DNA of 64,000 nt from Hirudinaria manillensis (taxonomy: Eukaryota > Annelida > Clitellata > Hirudinida > Hirudinidae). This document shows, piece by piece, positions 7,345 through 18,559 of this stretch. The stretch is taken from contig CM067531.1 in the NCBI GenBank assembly GCA_034509925.1, positions 8,645,819 through 8,709,818 of the forward strand, in the 5' to 3' direction. The first letter of the stretch is position 1; each line of letters opens with the position of its first letter. The notes beneath the pieces were generated by a model. That model worked only from the letters and a program-made list of their open reading frames with translations. It did not search any database and was not told the DNA's origin. The translations under genes and the position numbers were made by a program.

Positions 7345-9258
7345 TTAGAGAGATTCTTCGATCTTGACATTCTCAACGTGTTCCAGGATCCATGGATGGT
7401 TCAATACTTGATCGGCCGTGTACCTTTTGAATGGATTCTTCACCAAAAGTTTTGAAATCAAATCTTTCGCTCCGTCTGATACGTGACTAAGCGATTGCCA
7501 GCACACTGCATATCGTTGCTTCGAAATGGAGGTGAAGAGTGAGTTAAGGCACTGAGCGCAAGTTTTATATGGGCAGTCGCAATCCCTTTGTGGAGCGAAG
7601 GGATGTTGCCTAAAGACTATTTCGAATAAAACAACTCCTAAACTCCACATGTCACACATCTTGGTGGAATGGATGCTATTTCCCATGCGAGTCTCAACGA
7701 CCTCTGGAGCCATGTAAGGAGGAGTTCCAACCACGGATAAGAAAACATGATCGTTGTGATTCTTGCAACATCGTTTCCTCAATGGTCCCGATGCTAATCC
7801 GAAGTCTATGAGTTTGACAGGAAATATGTCTTTGGTAGAGCACATGATGTTCTCTAATTTGATGTCTCTATGTGCTATACCTAATTGATGAAGATATTTC
7901 AAGGCCGATGCGACATCTCTTATAACTCTGGCCGTGTACTTTTCTTTCAGACATTTGTTGGCTGCAAGGAGATGAAACAACGATCCGTAATTTAATTTCT
8001 CCATGACTATGAACAGTTGGGTATCTTCCAAATAATATTCTTCCATCTGCACAAAGTTTGGATGTCCCTTTACCAATGACAATGTGTCGAATTCGACATT
8101 GGCATTGTCTACCGCTTCTTCATCATTCAGCTCGATGGTTTTAAGAGCATATTGGCGATTCGTACGTTTGTTGATGACAGTCTTAATATTGCCGCTCATA
8201 CCACAGCCAAGAACTTTCTTAGTAAGTTCGTAATTTGAATCTAGCGTTTTAAGCTTTTTTTCCTCCTTTTGAATAACAGGTGTGGCTTCTAAAGTTGGTA
8301 CGATATTCGTTTCCGTGGTCAGGGATTTATTGCATTTCATCTCGGCTTTGAACTGCAAATCGTTGCAGACGTTGTCCTTTTTTCCATATTTCTTGATCCA
8401 TGGATGCTGCAGAACATGTTCGGGAGTGTAACGTTTAGCTGGATCTTTTTCCAGCAGCTTTGATATGAGGTCCCTGGCCTCCGGAGAAATGTTATTCCAA
8501 GTAACCGGCATATCGAGACGTCCCTCTATGATTTTGAGAAACACGGCACTTAGGCAGAGGTGGCAAGAATCGTCTGTGCAGTTGTAGCATTTGCCCGAAT
8601 TTGTGAACGGTTTTGATCCAGCAAGAATTTCGAACATGAGCGCTCCAAAATTCCACATATCGCTTTGCTTGCCATAGTAATCCCTAATTTCGAAGAACCC
8701 TTTGGCAATCTCTGGAGCTAGGTATGATGGAACGTTTGAGAGCATTTCGTCATTGTTTTCGAGACGACAGTCTCCATTCTTCACGGCCATTTCAAATCCG
8801 CCCAATTTCACAGGAAGATGATCGCAATCAGATACAAATATGTTTTCAAATTTCAAGTTTCTATGGACAATATTACATTTGTGGACATGACGCAAGGCCT
8901 CTGCCACTCCTTTAAGTGTGCTTGCAGCAAATTGCTCAGTAACCGGTCCATGAAGCTGTAAATAATCTGTCAGCGATGCGTAGTTTAACTTTTCTGTGAT
9001 GATATATAGGTTTTTCTCCTCACGATAAAAGTCCTCCAAATGAACGATGTTTGCATGAGAAGAACATTGTGTCAGGACGCCTAACTCTTGCATTGCCGTT
9101 TCGAATCTATATTCGGGATGTAATGGAAGAGTTGTGAGCGTGTATTGGACTTTTGTCTTCTTGTCGACGACGGTATTCGTCGTCCTCCACCCGACCTCGT
9201 TTGTGTCATCCAGGATTTGGTATGTCCCGTAGAACTTCTCAATGTCGTCGAAACCCAT
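7345..9258 (-). CDS. K2a: tandem pseudokinase-kinase, MNK-like
   Basis: A 637-aa intronless protein with two kinase-like domains. Domain 1 (about 8-290) has lost catalysis: no glycine loop, the ATP lysine is T42, HRD has become HRN (132-134), and the DFG aspartate is G154. Domain 2 (about 340-630) is complete: K373, HRD (463-465), DFG (485-487), APE (517-519). Both domains keep the MNK-type cysteine insert (C224, C227, C232, C235 and C560, C562, C567, C570). Domain 2 is the closer relative of K1. The layout recalls JAK-type regulation of an active kinase by a pseudokinase; that role is inferred. It is followed by two poly(A) signals at 7245-7270 on the minus strand. Confidence 0.92.
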   Translation of the reverse strand: MGFDDIEKFYGTYQILDDTNEVGWRTTNTVVDKKTKVQYTLTTLPLHPEYRFETAMQELGVLTQCSSHANIVHLEDFYREEKNLYIITEKLNYASLTDYLQLHGPVTEQFAASTLKGVAEALRHVHKCNIVHRNLKFENIFVSDCDHLPVKLGGFEMAVKNGDCRLENNDEMLSNVPSYLAPEIAKGFFEIRDYYGKQSDMWNFGALMFEILAGSKPFTNSGKCYNCTDDSCHLCLSAVFLKIIEGRLDMPVTWNNISPEARDLISKLLEKDPAKRYTPEHVLQHPWIKKYGKKDNVCNDLQFKAEMKCNKSLTTETNIVPTLEATPVIQKEEKKLKTLDSNYELTKKVLGCGMSGNIKTVINKRTNRQYALKTIELNDEEAVDNANVEFDTLSLVKGHPNFVQMEEYYLEDTQLFIVMEKLNYGSLFHLLAANKCLKEKYTARVIRDVASALKYLHQLGIAHRDIKLENIMCSTKDIFPVKLIDFGLASGPLRKRCCKNHNDHVFLSVVGTPPYMAPEVVETRMGNSIHSTKMCDMWSLGVVLFEIVFRQHPFAPQRDCDCPYKTCAQCLNSLFTSISKQRYAVCWQSLSHVSDGAKDLISKLLVKNPFKRYTADQVLNHPWILEHVENVKIEESL

Positions 9259-9773
9259 ATTCGGTAATTTTAACTTGAAGTATATCAGGTTGAAATAAGA
9301 GGCTCAAAGAAATCAGAACACGAGACTAGGAATTGTTCGTTTTTTTACATTTTTTTCTACCCCGTTATGGAAAAAGATTCTGAATATAATATTCGAAATT
9401 AATTAGCCGTTACTCAATAATCGGAACGCTATGATAATTTGTGATAATAATGGCGTTATTTAATATAAAAAACTTGTTTGATTATTTAATGTGAAATAAA
9501 AATAAAATATATAAATAAATAAATAAAAAATAAATAAATAAATTTATTTATTTTAGACGATAAAAAATTTTTGGCGCGCTTATTCGCAAATACGCGATTC
9601 GAAGCATAGATTGAAAACTGTTTCGAATTCGATATTTTTATACTCTGCATGAGAATTTGGCGTCTTTTAGTTTAATATTAAAAAGGATAATAATTCAAAA
9701 ATTAATGCGAAAAAATTCGTTTGGAATATATATTTACTTACGATGACAATTGCATATGTACGTTTATGAATTT
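9259..9773. other. K2a upstream spacer
   Basis: Contains the block shared with K1 genes (about 9370-9440) and an AATA-rich simple tract near 9490-9550. It ends at the non-LTR insertion point after TTTATGAATTTATA. No gene seen. Confidence 0.6.
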
Positions 9774-10759
9774 ATATGCCGCTGCCACGCTGGTGGGTTA
9801 ATCGTCGAACGTCACCGGGCCGGATGCATACCACAGTATGTGTTTCGAGTTCACCTCCGGACTACAACCTGCCAAGACCAAGGATCAAGTTCCCCACAAC
9901 CAAAGAGAAAGTGGTATGGCATGAACTAGAGAAGGTCCTGCTACGAAAGCTGAAGAAGCTCCTGAAGACAGAGAGCTCAATGAAAGCCTTTACGGGCATC
10001 GTATTCGAGACTTGTATGGAAAAGTTTGGGCCCAAGGCCATCTGTTGCCGTGGCCAGGTCGCGAACGTCCAGAACAGACGTCAGAGAGAACTTCAGCAGC
10101 TGAGGAAGGAGAAGAAGGCGCTGCAACGCCGGTGGAAGCGGGAAAACGATGCAGAAAAAGAAGGCCTCTCCGTTATGTGGGGTGAGGTAAAGAAACGGGC
10201 GGCTGCTGTTCGGCAGGAGCCTAAGGTCAGGCAGAAGAAGTACGAAAAACGCAGAGCAAGAGCGAGTTTCTTCAAGGACCCTTACAAATACGGGAAATCA
10301 TTGCTCGACCCACCCAAGTCAGGGACTCTCAGCGTGGAGCAGACCGTGCTGGAAGACCACCTCATCCGAACGTACAGCGACGCCCACCGCAGCAGCCCAT
10401 TGGAAGGGAGATCAGACATCCCTTCAGTCCCTCAGCCTGTTAGCGCGTTCGACCTAACAACGCCGTCCCTCGAAGACATCAGGGCCATCGTGCGAAAGGC
10501 AAGGAATCGCTCAGCACCAGGAGCCAACGGATTCCCCTACCTGGTATACAAAAGGTGCCCCAACGTCATTAGGCTTCTCCACGGGTTCATCGAGGAGGCA
10601 TGAAGATCGGGTACCGTGAGTGACGAATGGAAGAGGGCCGAGGGCATTTTCATCAAAGGAGAAGAATTCCAGCAGCCTCAACCAATTCAGGCCGATTTCG
10701 CTGCTGAACGTGGAAGGAATGATATTCTTCGCCATCATGTCCCAGAGGCTCATGCACTT
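9774..10759 (+). mobile_element. Non-LTR retrotransposon 5' half, interrupted by Gypsy
   Basis: Encodes the N-terminal and early RT region. The frame from 9776 (starting MPLPRWW) contains a basic coiled region and then RNRSAPGANGFPYLVY, which is RT motif 1. It stops at 10601-10603, where the sister copies have TGG. The remaining part to 10759 is shifted and is cut by the Gypsy LTR just after the MHFV codons. The 3' half of the element is absent from this locus. Confidence 0.8.
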
Positions 10760-10923
10760 TGTTGTAGAATTATATGTATTTTTGGTTTGTGCACCTCGTG
10801 CGATGAGGCACGCTCGTTTTCCGTTTTAATTCCGCTCGTGTTCGTATCGTACTGTGTCGTGTTGTGTCGTGTTTTAGTGATTCGAATAAACCGTTTTGAT
10901 CTTGATATTCTGGAGTTATAACA
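10760..10923 (+). repeat. 5' LTR of Gypsy copy 1
   Basis: A 164-bp terminal repeat that starts TGTTGTAG and ends TTATAACA, with an internal AATAAA. A primer-binding-like TTGGTGACGAGGATGG follows. No matching 3' LTR is present in this locus. Boundaries are supported by comparison with the uninterrupted non-LTR copy at 24170 and with the second Gypsy at 45099. Confidence 0.75.
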
Positions 10924-10938
10924 TATTTGGTGACGAGG

Positions 10939-12018
10939 ATGGCTACTGAGGATAAATTTTTGACCATGATGACGATGTTCATGGAAGAAAATCGACGATG
11001 CGACGATAAACGTCGCGAAGAAGAGACTCGCCGAGACGAGGAGAACCGTCGAAGGGAAGAGGCATTGTTGCAATCGCTCCAGTCCCTGAAACCTCAGTGT
11101 AAAGAAGCCACAGAGACAGAAAGAAAATCAGATCTACTCCCGGAGCTCATGAGACAGATAACGCAGTTTAGTTATGATCCTGAGTCTGGGACGCCCTTTT
11201 CCAAGTGGATGGGACGGTTTGAAGCAGTCCTAGGAAATCACGCTATGCAGCTATCGGATGCAGACAAGACAGGCGCACTCGTGTCGAAGCTGAATGAAGA
11301 GGCATAACACAGTTTTACAGATCACATCATGCCACTGCCTCCAAGTGATTTGTCCTACGAGCAAACGAAGGAAACATTGGAAGACATTTTCGGAGACAAA
11401 GTTTCGATATTCAAGAGGAGATTCGACGCCATGCGATTGAGCATCGGTACCATGACGTTCCGCAAACTTGGTACTATGATAAATATAATGGTGACGCTGG
11501 CTCGGATCGACACTCTAACAGTGGAAAATTTCAAATGCCTGATCTACATAACTGCGTTAACTGGATCCAAGTATGCCGACATCAGAACTAGAATGCTGTC
11601 CAAGCTGGAGAAGCAGGAAGGATGCACTCTACAAGACATGGTAAATGAGTGTGATAACATTGTCAGTCTGAGGAAAGACGCTGACATGATAGACGGTACA
11701 CAGGCTGTGAATGCAGTACAAAGAGGCCACCAGAGGAAGAAGACTCGACATATTTTCCCTAGCAAAGAAAATCCTCGAGAATCGTCCAAGGGTGCCTGCT
11801 TCATCTGTGGATCCTTGTCGCATTTCAAGAAGGATTGCCCACAGAAGGACTGCCACAGAAAGGAATCGAAATTCAAAAGTCGAGTTAGAAAAATCAACAC
11901 AGATCTCAGAACCAATCGCAGGTACGCTGAAGTTAGCTTCGGAGAAACCAAGGTTAGAATGCAGTTGGACTCTGGTGCAGACATCACGATCATAAGCAGA
12001 GACGCATGGGGCAGATAG
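10939..12018 (+). pseudogene. Gypsy copy 1 gag-protease, one internal stop
   Basis: From the ATG at 10939 the frame reads a charged N-terminus and a capsid-like region. It is broken by an in-frame TAA at 11305-11307 and then continues in the same frame. A CCHC zinc knuckle (C-x2-C-x4-H-x4-C) lies at 11797-11838. A retroviral-type aspartic protease motif, LDSGAD, lies near 11965-11982. A frameshift beside the stop at 12016-12018 separates this from pol. Confidence 0.8.
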
Positions 12019-13212
12019 GTTCGCCATCTCTGGAAGAAACGACGACTTCACTAGGAGCTGCAAATAGAACGCCGATAGAGGTCCTGGGCCACAGTTGATG
12101 TTGAATTCACCTGCGGAGGATTTTCAGGCCACGGTCGCTGCTATGTGGCTGAAAACGTCGATCAACTGTTGGGCATCGAATGGATGAACCAGCTGCCACC
12201 TCTACAGAAAGCCTTCAATGCCATCTGCTGCAAGATTGAGCAGAAGTCAGAAGAAGAAGGGAGACAACTTGCCAAGGGTTTGGCTGAACGATTCCCGGAT
12301 GTTTTCGAAGAGGAGTTGGGCAAATGCAAGACTCGAGCACAGTTGATTGTTAGACAGGGAGTTCGTCCGACCTTTTGCCGACAGAGGAAGATTCCGTTCG
12401 CTCGGGAGGAAGCAGTCAACGCAGAGCTGGAGCGTCTAGTGCAACAAGGAGTCCTGAAGAAAGTGGACTATAGCAATTGGGCTGCCCCAATTGTCGTAGT
12501 GGCCAAGAAGAACGGATCCGTCCGTATCTGTGCTGATTTCAAGACAGGATTAAACGAAGCACTCGAGATGCACCGTCACCCTCTGCCAACACCCGACGAA
12601 ATCTTCGCTCGTCTAAACCAAGGCGCATGGTTTACCCAGATCGACTTCGCAGATCCATACTTGCAGATGGAAGTCGAAGATGACTCGAAGGAACTGGTGA
12701 CGATAAATACACCCAAAGCCTTTTCCAGTACCAGAGTTTACCCTTTGGAGTCAAATGCGCACCTGGCATTTTCCAAGAAGCCATGGATCGAATGATCACA
12801 GGACTTAATGGCTGTGCGGCATGCCTAGATGATGTCATCGTGACAGAATCAACAATTCTAGAGCACAACAATAACGTCCAGGCTTTGTTTGATAGAATTG
12901 CAGATTATGGTTTCCGCGTCAGAACGGAGAAGTGCTCTTTCGCAAAACCTGAAATCAACTTCTTGGGACACGTGGTTTCAAAAGATGGCCGTCGACCAGA
13001 TCCCCAGAAAATACAAGCAATTGTCGGAATGCCAGCGCCTAAGGATCAAAAGCAGCTGAAATCGTTTTTAGGTATGATAAGCTACTACTCGTCTTTTGTG
13101 CCAGACATGCGTTCAATGAGAGGCCTCCTGGACGATCTGGAAAGAGAAGACAAATTCATGTGGACTGCTGAACACCAAAGAGTTCTGGACAAGCTCAAGA
13201 TATTCCAGAGAT
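12019..13212 (+). pseudogene. Gypsy copy 1 pol (RT region), frameshifted
   Basis: Reverse transcriptase of Ty3/Gypsy type. RT motifs present include GVLKKVDYSNWAAPIVVV, RICADFK, FTQIDFADPYLQM, the catalytic box as CLDD (12822-12833) and FLGHVVSKDG. A frameshift near 12720 separates the N-terminal and C-terminal parts. The first catalytic-box residue is Cys, whereas copy 2 has Tyr. Reading ends at about 13212 with no RNase H or integrase. Confidence 0.8.
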
Positions 13213-13420
13213 GATGTAGGAATCCGTGTGGTTTGCGGCCACGCCATCGAGGTCATCCAATTTCGCGGCAAACCACAAGCGGGGGCTGGATAATACTTGG
13301 AGATGTTGCTCTGGGGCGAAAATCAGCATTCTCTCTAGTTCTGTGGGAAATCCAAAAACTGAGTTTCTTTGTGTGTCTTTAAAACTCCTTTGGAGTAACG
13401 ACTTCAGTTAACGACAGTGA
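13213..13420 (-). pseudogene. MULE remnant fused to Gypsy copy 1
   Basis: The same LIFATEQ and LSSPRLWFA region as at 4700-4925, but the C-terminal EGWYKAF part has been replaced by the Gypsy RT end. The junction is at ATTCCAGAGATGATGT, a string also present inside the less disturbed remnants. Confidence 0.55.
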
Positions 13421-13611
13421 ATTCGACTTAAAGGAAAATAGGATAATATGGGACACCTATAAAACACTTTATTAGTGATTTAAGCTATAATTAATTATGT
13501 TTCTCTTTGACATTTCGAACGCATAACGTGATAAGTTCAATGCTAGCGCTATGAAATTTCGGGCGATGAATTTTCTGATCGGTGAATTTTCCAGCGATGA
13601 ATTTTCCATAA

Positions 13612-13790
13612 ACCTCACCCTGCAGTGTCTTTAATATGATGTCGTGGCGCTTCTTGAAATTGTCCAGCCAGCCTTTCGCGTGCGTTTCTGAGTTGACATT
13701 TGTAAATCTTCACTCCAAGTCGCTATTCTCACATAAAATCTCGACATTCACTCTCAATCCTATTTCATTATAATGAGTTTTAAACAAATT
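13612..13790 (-). pseudogene. CENP-B/Tigger-type HTH remnant
   Basis: The minus-strand frame contains FKTHYNEIGLRVNVEIL and WLDNFKKRHDIILKTLQGE, interrupted by a stop between them. It is a closer match to the Tigger HTH than the 5085 copy because the W is retained. Confidence 0.5.
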
Positions 13791-13986
13791 AAATTTAAAT
13801 CTACATCAATTCAGATGAACAAATTTTCAACATTTTTTTAAAATTAATTAAATTGATAGCATTATTATTACAGTTATAAATTTTAATCAAATAAATTCAA
13901 GAACGCGTTATTTTTTTTTCATGTTATTTGTATTTGAGCATATTTTTCAAAATAGTAAAAAGGTAAACAATGAAACAATTTTCAGA

Positions 13987-14925
13987 TTATTGAATATCGA
14001 TATCATAATCAGATATTCTGAACTTGGCATTCTCAACGTGTTCCAGGATCCATGGATGGTTCAATACTTGATCGGCCGTGTACCTTTTTGACGGGTCCTT
14101 CACCAAGAGCTTTGAAATCAAATCTTTCGCACCTGCTGACACGTAATAATCGGATTCACAGTACGTTTTATATTTATCGCACACAATGGACTGGAAAAGT
14201 GAATCGAGGCAGAATTTGCAATTTTGATGGCGACAGAAGCATTCCCTTTGTGGGGTGAATGGCAAATCACCATATATCATTTCGAATAAGACGACTCCAA
14301 GACTCCACATGTCACACATTATGGTGGAATGGATGTCATATCCTAAGCAAGTCTCTGCGACTTCTGGAGCCATGTATTGGGGAGTCCCAGCCTCAGATAT
14401 GAAAATATCATTCTTGTGATCCTCGCAACAAGGCTTTCTGGAAACTCCCGATGCTAATCCAAAGTCTATGAGCTTGATGGGAAATACATCTTTAGTGGAG
14501 CACATGATATTCTCTAATTTCACGTCTCTGTGTGCGATACCAAATTGGTGAAGGTATTTCAAGGCCAGCGCGACGTCTCTTATAACTATGGCTATGTCCA
14601 TCTCTTCCAATAATCCGTTGACCACCATGCGGTCGAACAACGAACCGTGGTTCAATTTCTCCATGACTATGAACAGATGGGAATCTTCCAAATAATAATC
14701 TTCCATCTGCACAAAGTTTGGATGACAAACTGCCAGCGACAAAACGTCCAATTCGACATTGGCGTTTTCTATTGCGCTGGGAGATTTCAACTCGATGGTC
14801 TTAAGGGCATATTGGCAATTTGTATGTCTGCTGACCACAGTCCTAATGCTGCCGTTCATACCTTTACCGAGGACTTGTTCGGTAAATTGGTAATTTGAAC
14901 TGAGCGTGTCATTGAAGCCGTCCAT
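13987..14925 (-). CDS. K1c: MNK-like Ser/Thr protein kinase
   Basis: A complete 312-aa copy with all catalytic residues and the four-cysteine insert intact. Copy-specific residues are R33, S50, V147, I150 (a unique substitution just before the KLIDFG strand), I202 and L240. It heads a unit that continues with RINGdelta and P331b and resembles the leftmost unit. TATA-like box at 14982-14987. Confidence 0.92.
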   Translation of the reverse strand: MDGFNDTLSSNYQFTEQVLGKGMNGSIRTVVSRHTNCQYALKTIELKSPSAIENANVELDVLSLAVCHPNFVQMEDYYLEDSHLFIVMEKLNHGSLFDRMVVNGLLEEMDIAIVIRDVALALKYLHQFGIAHRDVKLENIMCSTKDVFPIKLIDFGLASGVSRKPCCEDHKNDIFISEAGTPQYMAPEVAETCLGYDIHSTIMCDMWSLGVVLFEMIYGDLPFTPQRECFCRHQNCKFCLDSLFQSIVCDKYKTYCESDYYVSAGAKDLISKLLVKDPSKRYTADQVLNHPWILEHVENAKFRISDYDIDIQ

Positions 14926-15522
14926 ATTTTTAATGTCAACGAATTCTATTTTGTTAATTTTAAGTTGAACAATGTCTCAGATTTATATCAGGGACTTCAA
15001 CTCAAACCAACGCAGAACTCGCGACCAGGATTGATATTTTTTTTGATTTTTTTCATCGAGGTACTAATCCGATAGGAAAAAGATTCTGAATATAATAATC
15101 GAAATTAATTAGCCGTTAATCAATAATCGGAACGCTATGATAATTTTTGATAATAATGGCGTTATTCAATTTAAAAAAATCTGTTTAATAATTTAATGTG
15201 ACAAATTAAATAAATAAATTTATCTAAGATTTTTAAAAATTTTTGGCGCGCTTATTCGCAAATACGCGATTCGAAGCATAGGTTGAAAACTGTTTCGAAT
15301 TTGTTGTATTTGTATTCTGCATCAGAATTTGGCGTCTTTTATTTTAATATTAAAAAGGATAATAATTCAAAAATTAAGGCGAAAAAATTCGTTTGAAATA
15401 TATATTGACTTACGATAACATTATATTTATGTGATTTGTTTATGCATTATATGTGATTTGCAATCGAGATTCTGTTATAAATATTTAAATCATTTCATTA
15501 ATTAATAATATTGAATCACATT
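14926..15522. other. Spacer between K1c and RINGdelta-b
   Basis: K1 5' flank, nearly identical to 578-1177. No gene seen. Confidence 0.6.
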
Positions 15523-15711
15523 TTAACATCTGGGTTTGAAGAAGTTGAAGTTCTTAATATCGTGGCAGTTCTTTTGCCATATACGCTCTTCTACTTTCGC
15601 CTTCTCCATTTTGGACGCCTCCTTGCATAAAGGACAGCTTTCTGAATCAGTATATTTAAGGATACATAATTTTTGGATTTCATGATGTTTATTAAATATC
15701 ATATTGTTCAA
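15523..15711 (-). pseudogene. RINGdelta-b: chimeric truncated RING ORF
   Basis: The predicted 62-aa reading is identical to the one at 1178-1366 and has the same deletion junction (GGACAGCT joined to TTCTGAATC). The deletion therefore predates the duplication of this unit. No functional RING domain remains. Confidence 0.75.
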
Positions 15712-15751
15712 AGTAACAAAAAGTATCTGGAAGGGAGGGGATGTTCAGAGA

Positions 15752-16747
15752 TTATATCTCCCTTTTCACCGGATAACTCATTTCCCCCTGGGTTAGCTGT
15801 TCTTGAATCCAGGAGTCCATGCTGCTGATATCGGACTTTGGAGACGGCGGCATATGAGATAGATAATTACTCAGAGTTGATGGGGATCCTTCCATCTTCA
15901 CTGATGTGTCCTGGCTGAAACGATTGATCGTTTCAATTGGTTGCACAGGTGTCGATGCCAAGCGTATTCTCGATCGTTTTGCCGGTCTTTCGGCCTCTCC
16001 TGCATTACTGAGTAGATTACTAAGGGATTGAGGGACAGCGTAAAATGTCGTCAGACTGCAAGGAGTATCTTCCATTACATAATTAACTATGTTGTTAATA
16101 AACATGTTAAATTTACTATCATCCCAAGAATTATGCTTTTTGAATTTCGTCTTGACCTCAAGTGCCTTGTTAAGAATCTCCTCTTCCACAGTCATCAATG
16201 GGCGGAGAGCCATGAGCTCCTCCAAGGTTTGGTTATGCTTATTAATTGCAAAAACCAAATTGTTATTAATAACCAAATCAGCCATGTGTCGACTGGTCTC
16301 CATCACGCATTGCACGTAATCTTCGCCGTATCCAGGTGGTTTTGGTCCGAAGAGTGACTTAAATGAATCCGCAATAGAAGTACGGTCCATGGATTTACAA
16401 TGATCCAAGTAAAATTCCAGCTGTACTAGCCGAAATATATGGTCGGCCAGTTTCCTGTGGGTCGCCCATTGCTCTTCGTCGAATTCCTGGATAGGACATA
16501 TATTTAGTGGTTCGGAATTTTTATTCGAAGGCGCCGTTATCGGCCCCTTCGTAAAAAAAGACCTTTTCCCATTTTGGGGAGGGACTCCGTTCTGGTTGGT
16601 AACCTTGACCAAGACATAGCCGTTAGGCGGGTTATGTCGTTGGAGAGCATTTTCTATGGCCATTGATTTTTCAGCGGATGATTCACAGTGTTTCCTCTTT
16701 CTGTTAACAGAGCCGGCCAAAGGGGACTGATAATTTTTCGATTTCAT
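15752..16747 (-). CDS. P331b: 331-aa unknown, probably nuclear protein
   Basis: An intact ORF with the same features as P331a: two basic clusters, and VKME and VKRE sites. It differs from the other copies at SPLAGSVN near the N-terminus and has V in the variable TPxQPIET site. Like P331a, it is followed on the right by the flank that belongs to RING2 in the rightmost unit. Confidence 0.75.
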   Translation of the reverse strand: MKSKNYQSPLAGSVNRKRKHCESSAEKSMAIENALQRHNPPNGYVLVKVTNQNGVPPQNGKRSFFTKGPITAPSNKNSEPLNICPIQEFDEEQWATHRKLADHIFRLVQLEFYLDHCKSMDRTSIADSFKSLFGPKPPGYGEDYVQCVMETSRHMADLVINNNLVFAINKHNQTLEELMALRPLMTVEEEILNKALEVKTKFKKHNSWDDSKFNMFINNIVNYVMEDTPCSLTTFYAVPQSLSNLLSNAGEAERPAKRSRIRLASTPVQPIETINRFSQDTSVKMEGSPSTLSNYLSHMPPSPKSDISSMDSWIQEQLTQGEMSYPVKREI

Positions 16748-17030
16748 AGTCGTAAAAACGTACGAATTGATTGTAGATTTAGTGATTTGGACTAATTTGT
16801 AATCGGTGTTGATGCTTGTAAATAATCAGCGATTCCTCGTACTCAAATAAAGATTGTGAATATTTATCAGAGTTAATTAAAAAATAATTAGTTTTTAAAT
16901 TTGTTTTTTTAAATCTTTAATTAATTTTTAATGGCATATATTATAATTTTTCGATTATTTATATTTTTAATTATTTAAAATTATTTAATTATAATTAAAT
17001 ATTATATAAAAACTTTTAAATCGACGCAGA
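16748..17030. other. P331b upstream flank, truncated
   Basis: Matches 2403-2690 and then jumps at AAATCGACGCAG directly into the non-LTR endonuclease fragment. About 900 bp present in the first unit, including the microsatellites, are deleted here. No gene seen. Confidence 0.65.
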
Positions 17031-17991
17031 CTACTTCCTGCGCGAGGGCTACGCACACCTCTGTAGAAAGCTATGTAAAACGCCAAGAAAGGACATCCTT
17101 GCAGAGGCAAACGATTGGACAGTCGCAGCCGATTTAGAAGGAATGAGGCACTATCCGCAGGTGCTGATTGAAAGTGGCAAGAGGCCGGATATGGTGTTGA
17201 TGTCGCCGTCGTCAGATGCCATCATTTTGATGGAGTTGACGGTCCCATGGGAGGACAGAATGCAATATAGCAATGCGCTGAAAGCGGAAAAGTATGCAGA
17301 TCTGGCGGTGGACCTGGAAGCGAAAGGGTTCAGAATTGACATCTTCCCAATAAAAGAAGGCGCAAGGGGCGTAGTCAGCAAGTCGACGTACGCATTCCTC
17401 ACGAAAATAGGCCTATCTAGCCGAGAAAGAACGAAGACGATGACAAAGATGTCTGAAGCGGCGGAGGCAGCTTCGTTCTGGATCTGGCAAATGAGAGGCA
17501 AGGAAACATCTTCGGATGCCACAGCGAAAGGACCGGAGAAAGCCGCCGATCTCCGGTCAGAATAGAACCACCAAAGTAATTCATCGCCCGAGAGGCGCGG
17601 AGCCGGTGACGGAAATGTCTGTTACAGCTCGCAGCTTAAAAGAAAATTTGAAGCCCAAGTCGATACTGTTGGGCAGTAGGGATGACGGAAAGAAGGCCAC
17701 TGGGAGTCGTAGGGGCTAGGTGGCGCCGCTTCAGCGGTTGAGTGCAGCGACGGGAGCTTTTAATAGTCGCTCCAGTCTGGCACGTGACGGCATAAAGAGG
17801 CCAAAGAGAGCCTTTCAAAGCCTAGGCTTTTAAGTCCGCACATGGAAACCAACAGGGAGATTCGGCTGATCACCGGATGCGGCCCACCCCCGGAGAACGT
17901 CAGGGGTTTCAAAGGGCCTAAACGTTCGAAGATGGGGGACCTTCTCTGAGGATCCCTGTCGGAAAGCTCTGAGGAGGAGTTTCCAGCATCC
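17031..17991 (+). mobile_element. Non-LTR REL-endonuclease fragment, second copy
   Basis: Nearly identical to 3586-4540, with the RPDMV and ELTVPWEDRM motifs retained (frame from 17143 to 17565). Its 5' end is the deletion joint with the P331b flank, so it starts later than the first copy. The same 3' UTR is present. Confidence 0.8.
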
Positions 17992-18365
17992 AACTTGCCC
18001 TCATTAAGGGCCTATTCCTTTCTCAGGACTTGGATAAATTTCCATAGGGATGGATTGCTTGCTCCAACAGACTCGTTAAAAGCCTTATACCAACCCTCAC
18101 AGGAATTGTTAGTTTTAGGCGAAGCGGTCAAACCATCCTCGAAATTCCAGAGATGATGTGGCAATCCGTGTGGTTTGCGACAAGGCCGGTGAGGTCATCC
18201 AATCTCGCGGCAAACCACAAGCGGGGGCTGGATAATATTTGGAGATGTTGCTCTGTGGCGAAAATCAGCATTCTCTCTAGTTCTGTGGGAAATCCAAAAA
18301 CTGAGTTTCTTTGTGTGTCTTTAAAACTCCTTTGGAGTAACGACTTCAGTTAACGACAGTGAATT
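17992..18365 (-). pseudogene. MULE transposase remnant
   Basis: A second copy of the internally deleted MULE remnant, with the EGWYKAF-type segment, its in-frame stop and the LIFATEQ segment. It differs from 4541-4925 by small indels near the right part. Confidence 0.6.
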
Positions 18366-18559
18366 CGACTTAAAGGAAAATAGGATAATATGGGACACCT
18401 ATAAAACATTTTATTAGTGATTTAAGCTATAATTAATTATGTTTCTCTTTTACATTTCGAACGCATAACGTGATAAGTTCAATGCTAGCGCTATGAAATT
18501 TCGGGCGATGAATTTTCTGATCGGTGAATTTTCCCGCGATGAATTTTCCATAAACCTCA

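Larger units (their letters stand above)
10760..13212 (+). mobile_element. Ty3/Gypsy retrotransposon copy 1, 3'-truncated
   Basis: LTR, gag with a zinc knuckle, protease and reverse transcriptase are visible. The RNase H domain, integrase and 3' LTR are missing. The element ends abruptly after the RT connection region, at about 13212, where it is fused to a MULE remnant. It sits inside a non-LTR element at exactly the same position as Gypsy copy 2 (45099), so both derive from one insertion followed by segmental duplication. Confidence 0.85.
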
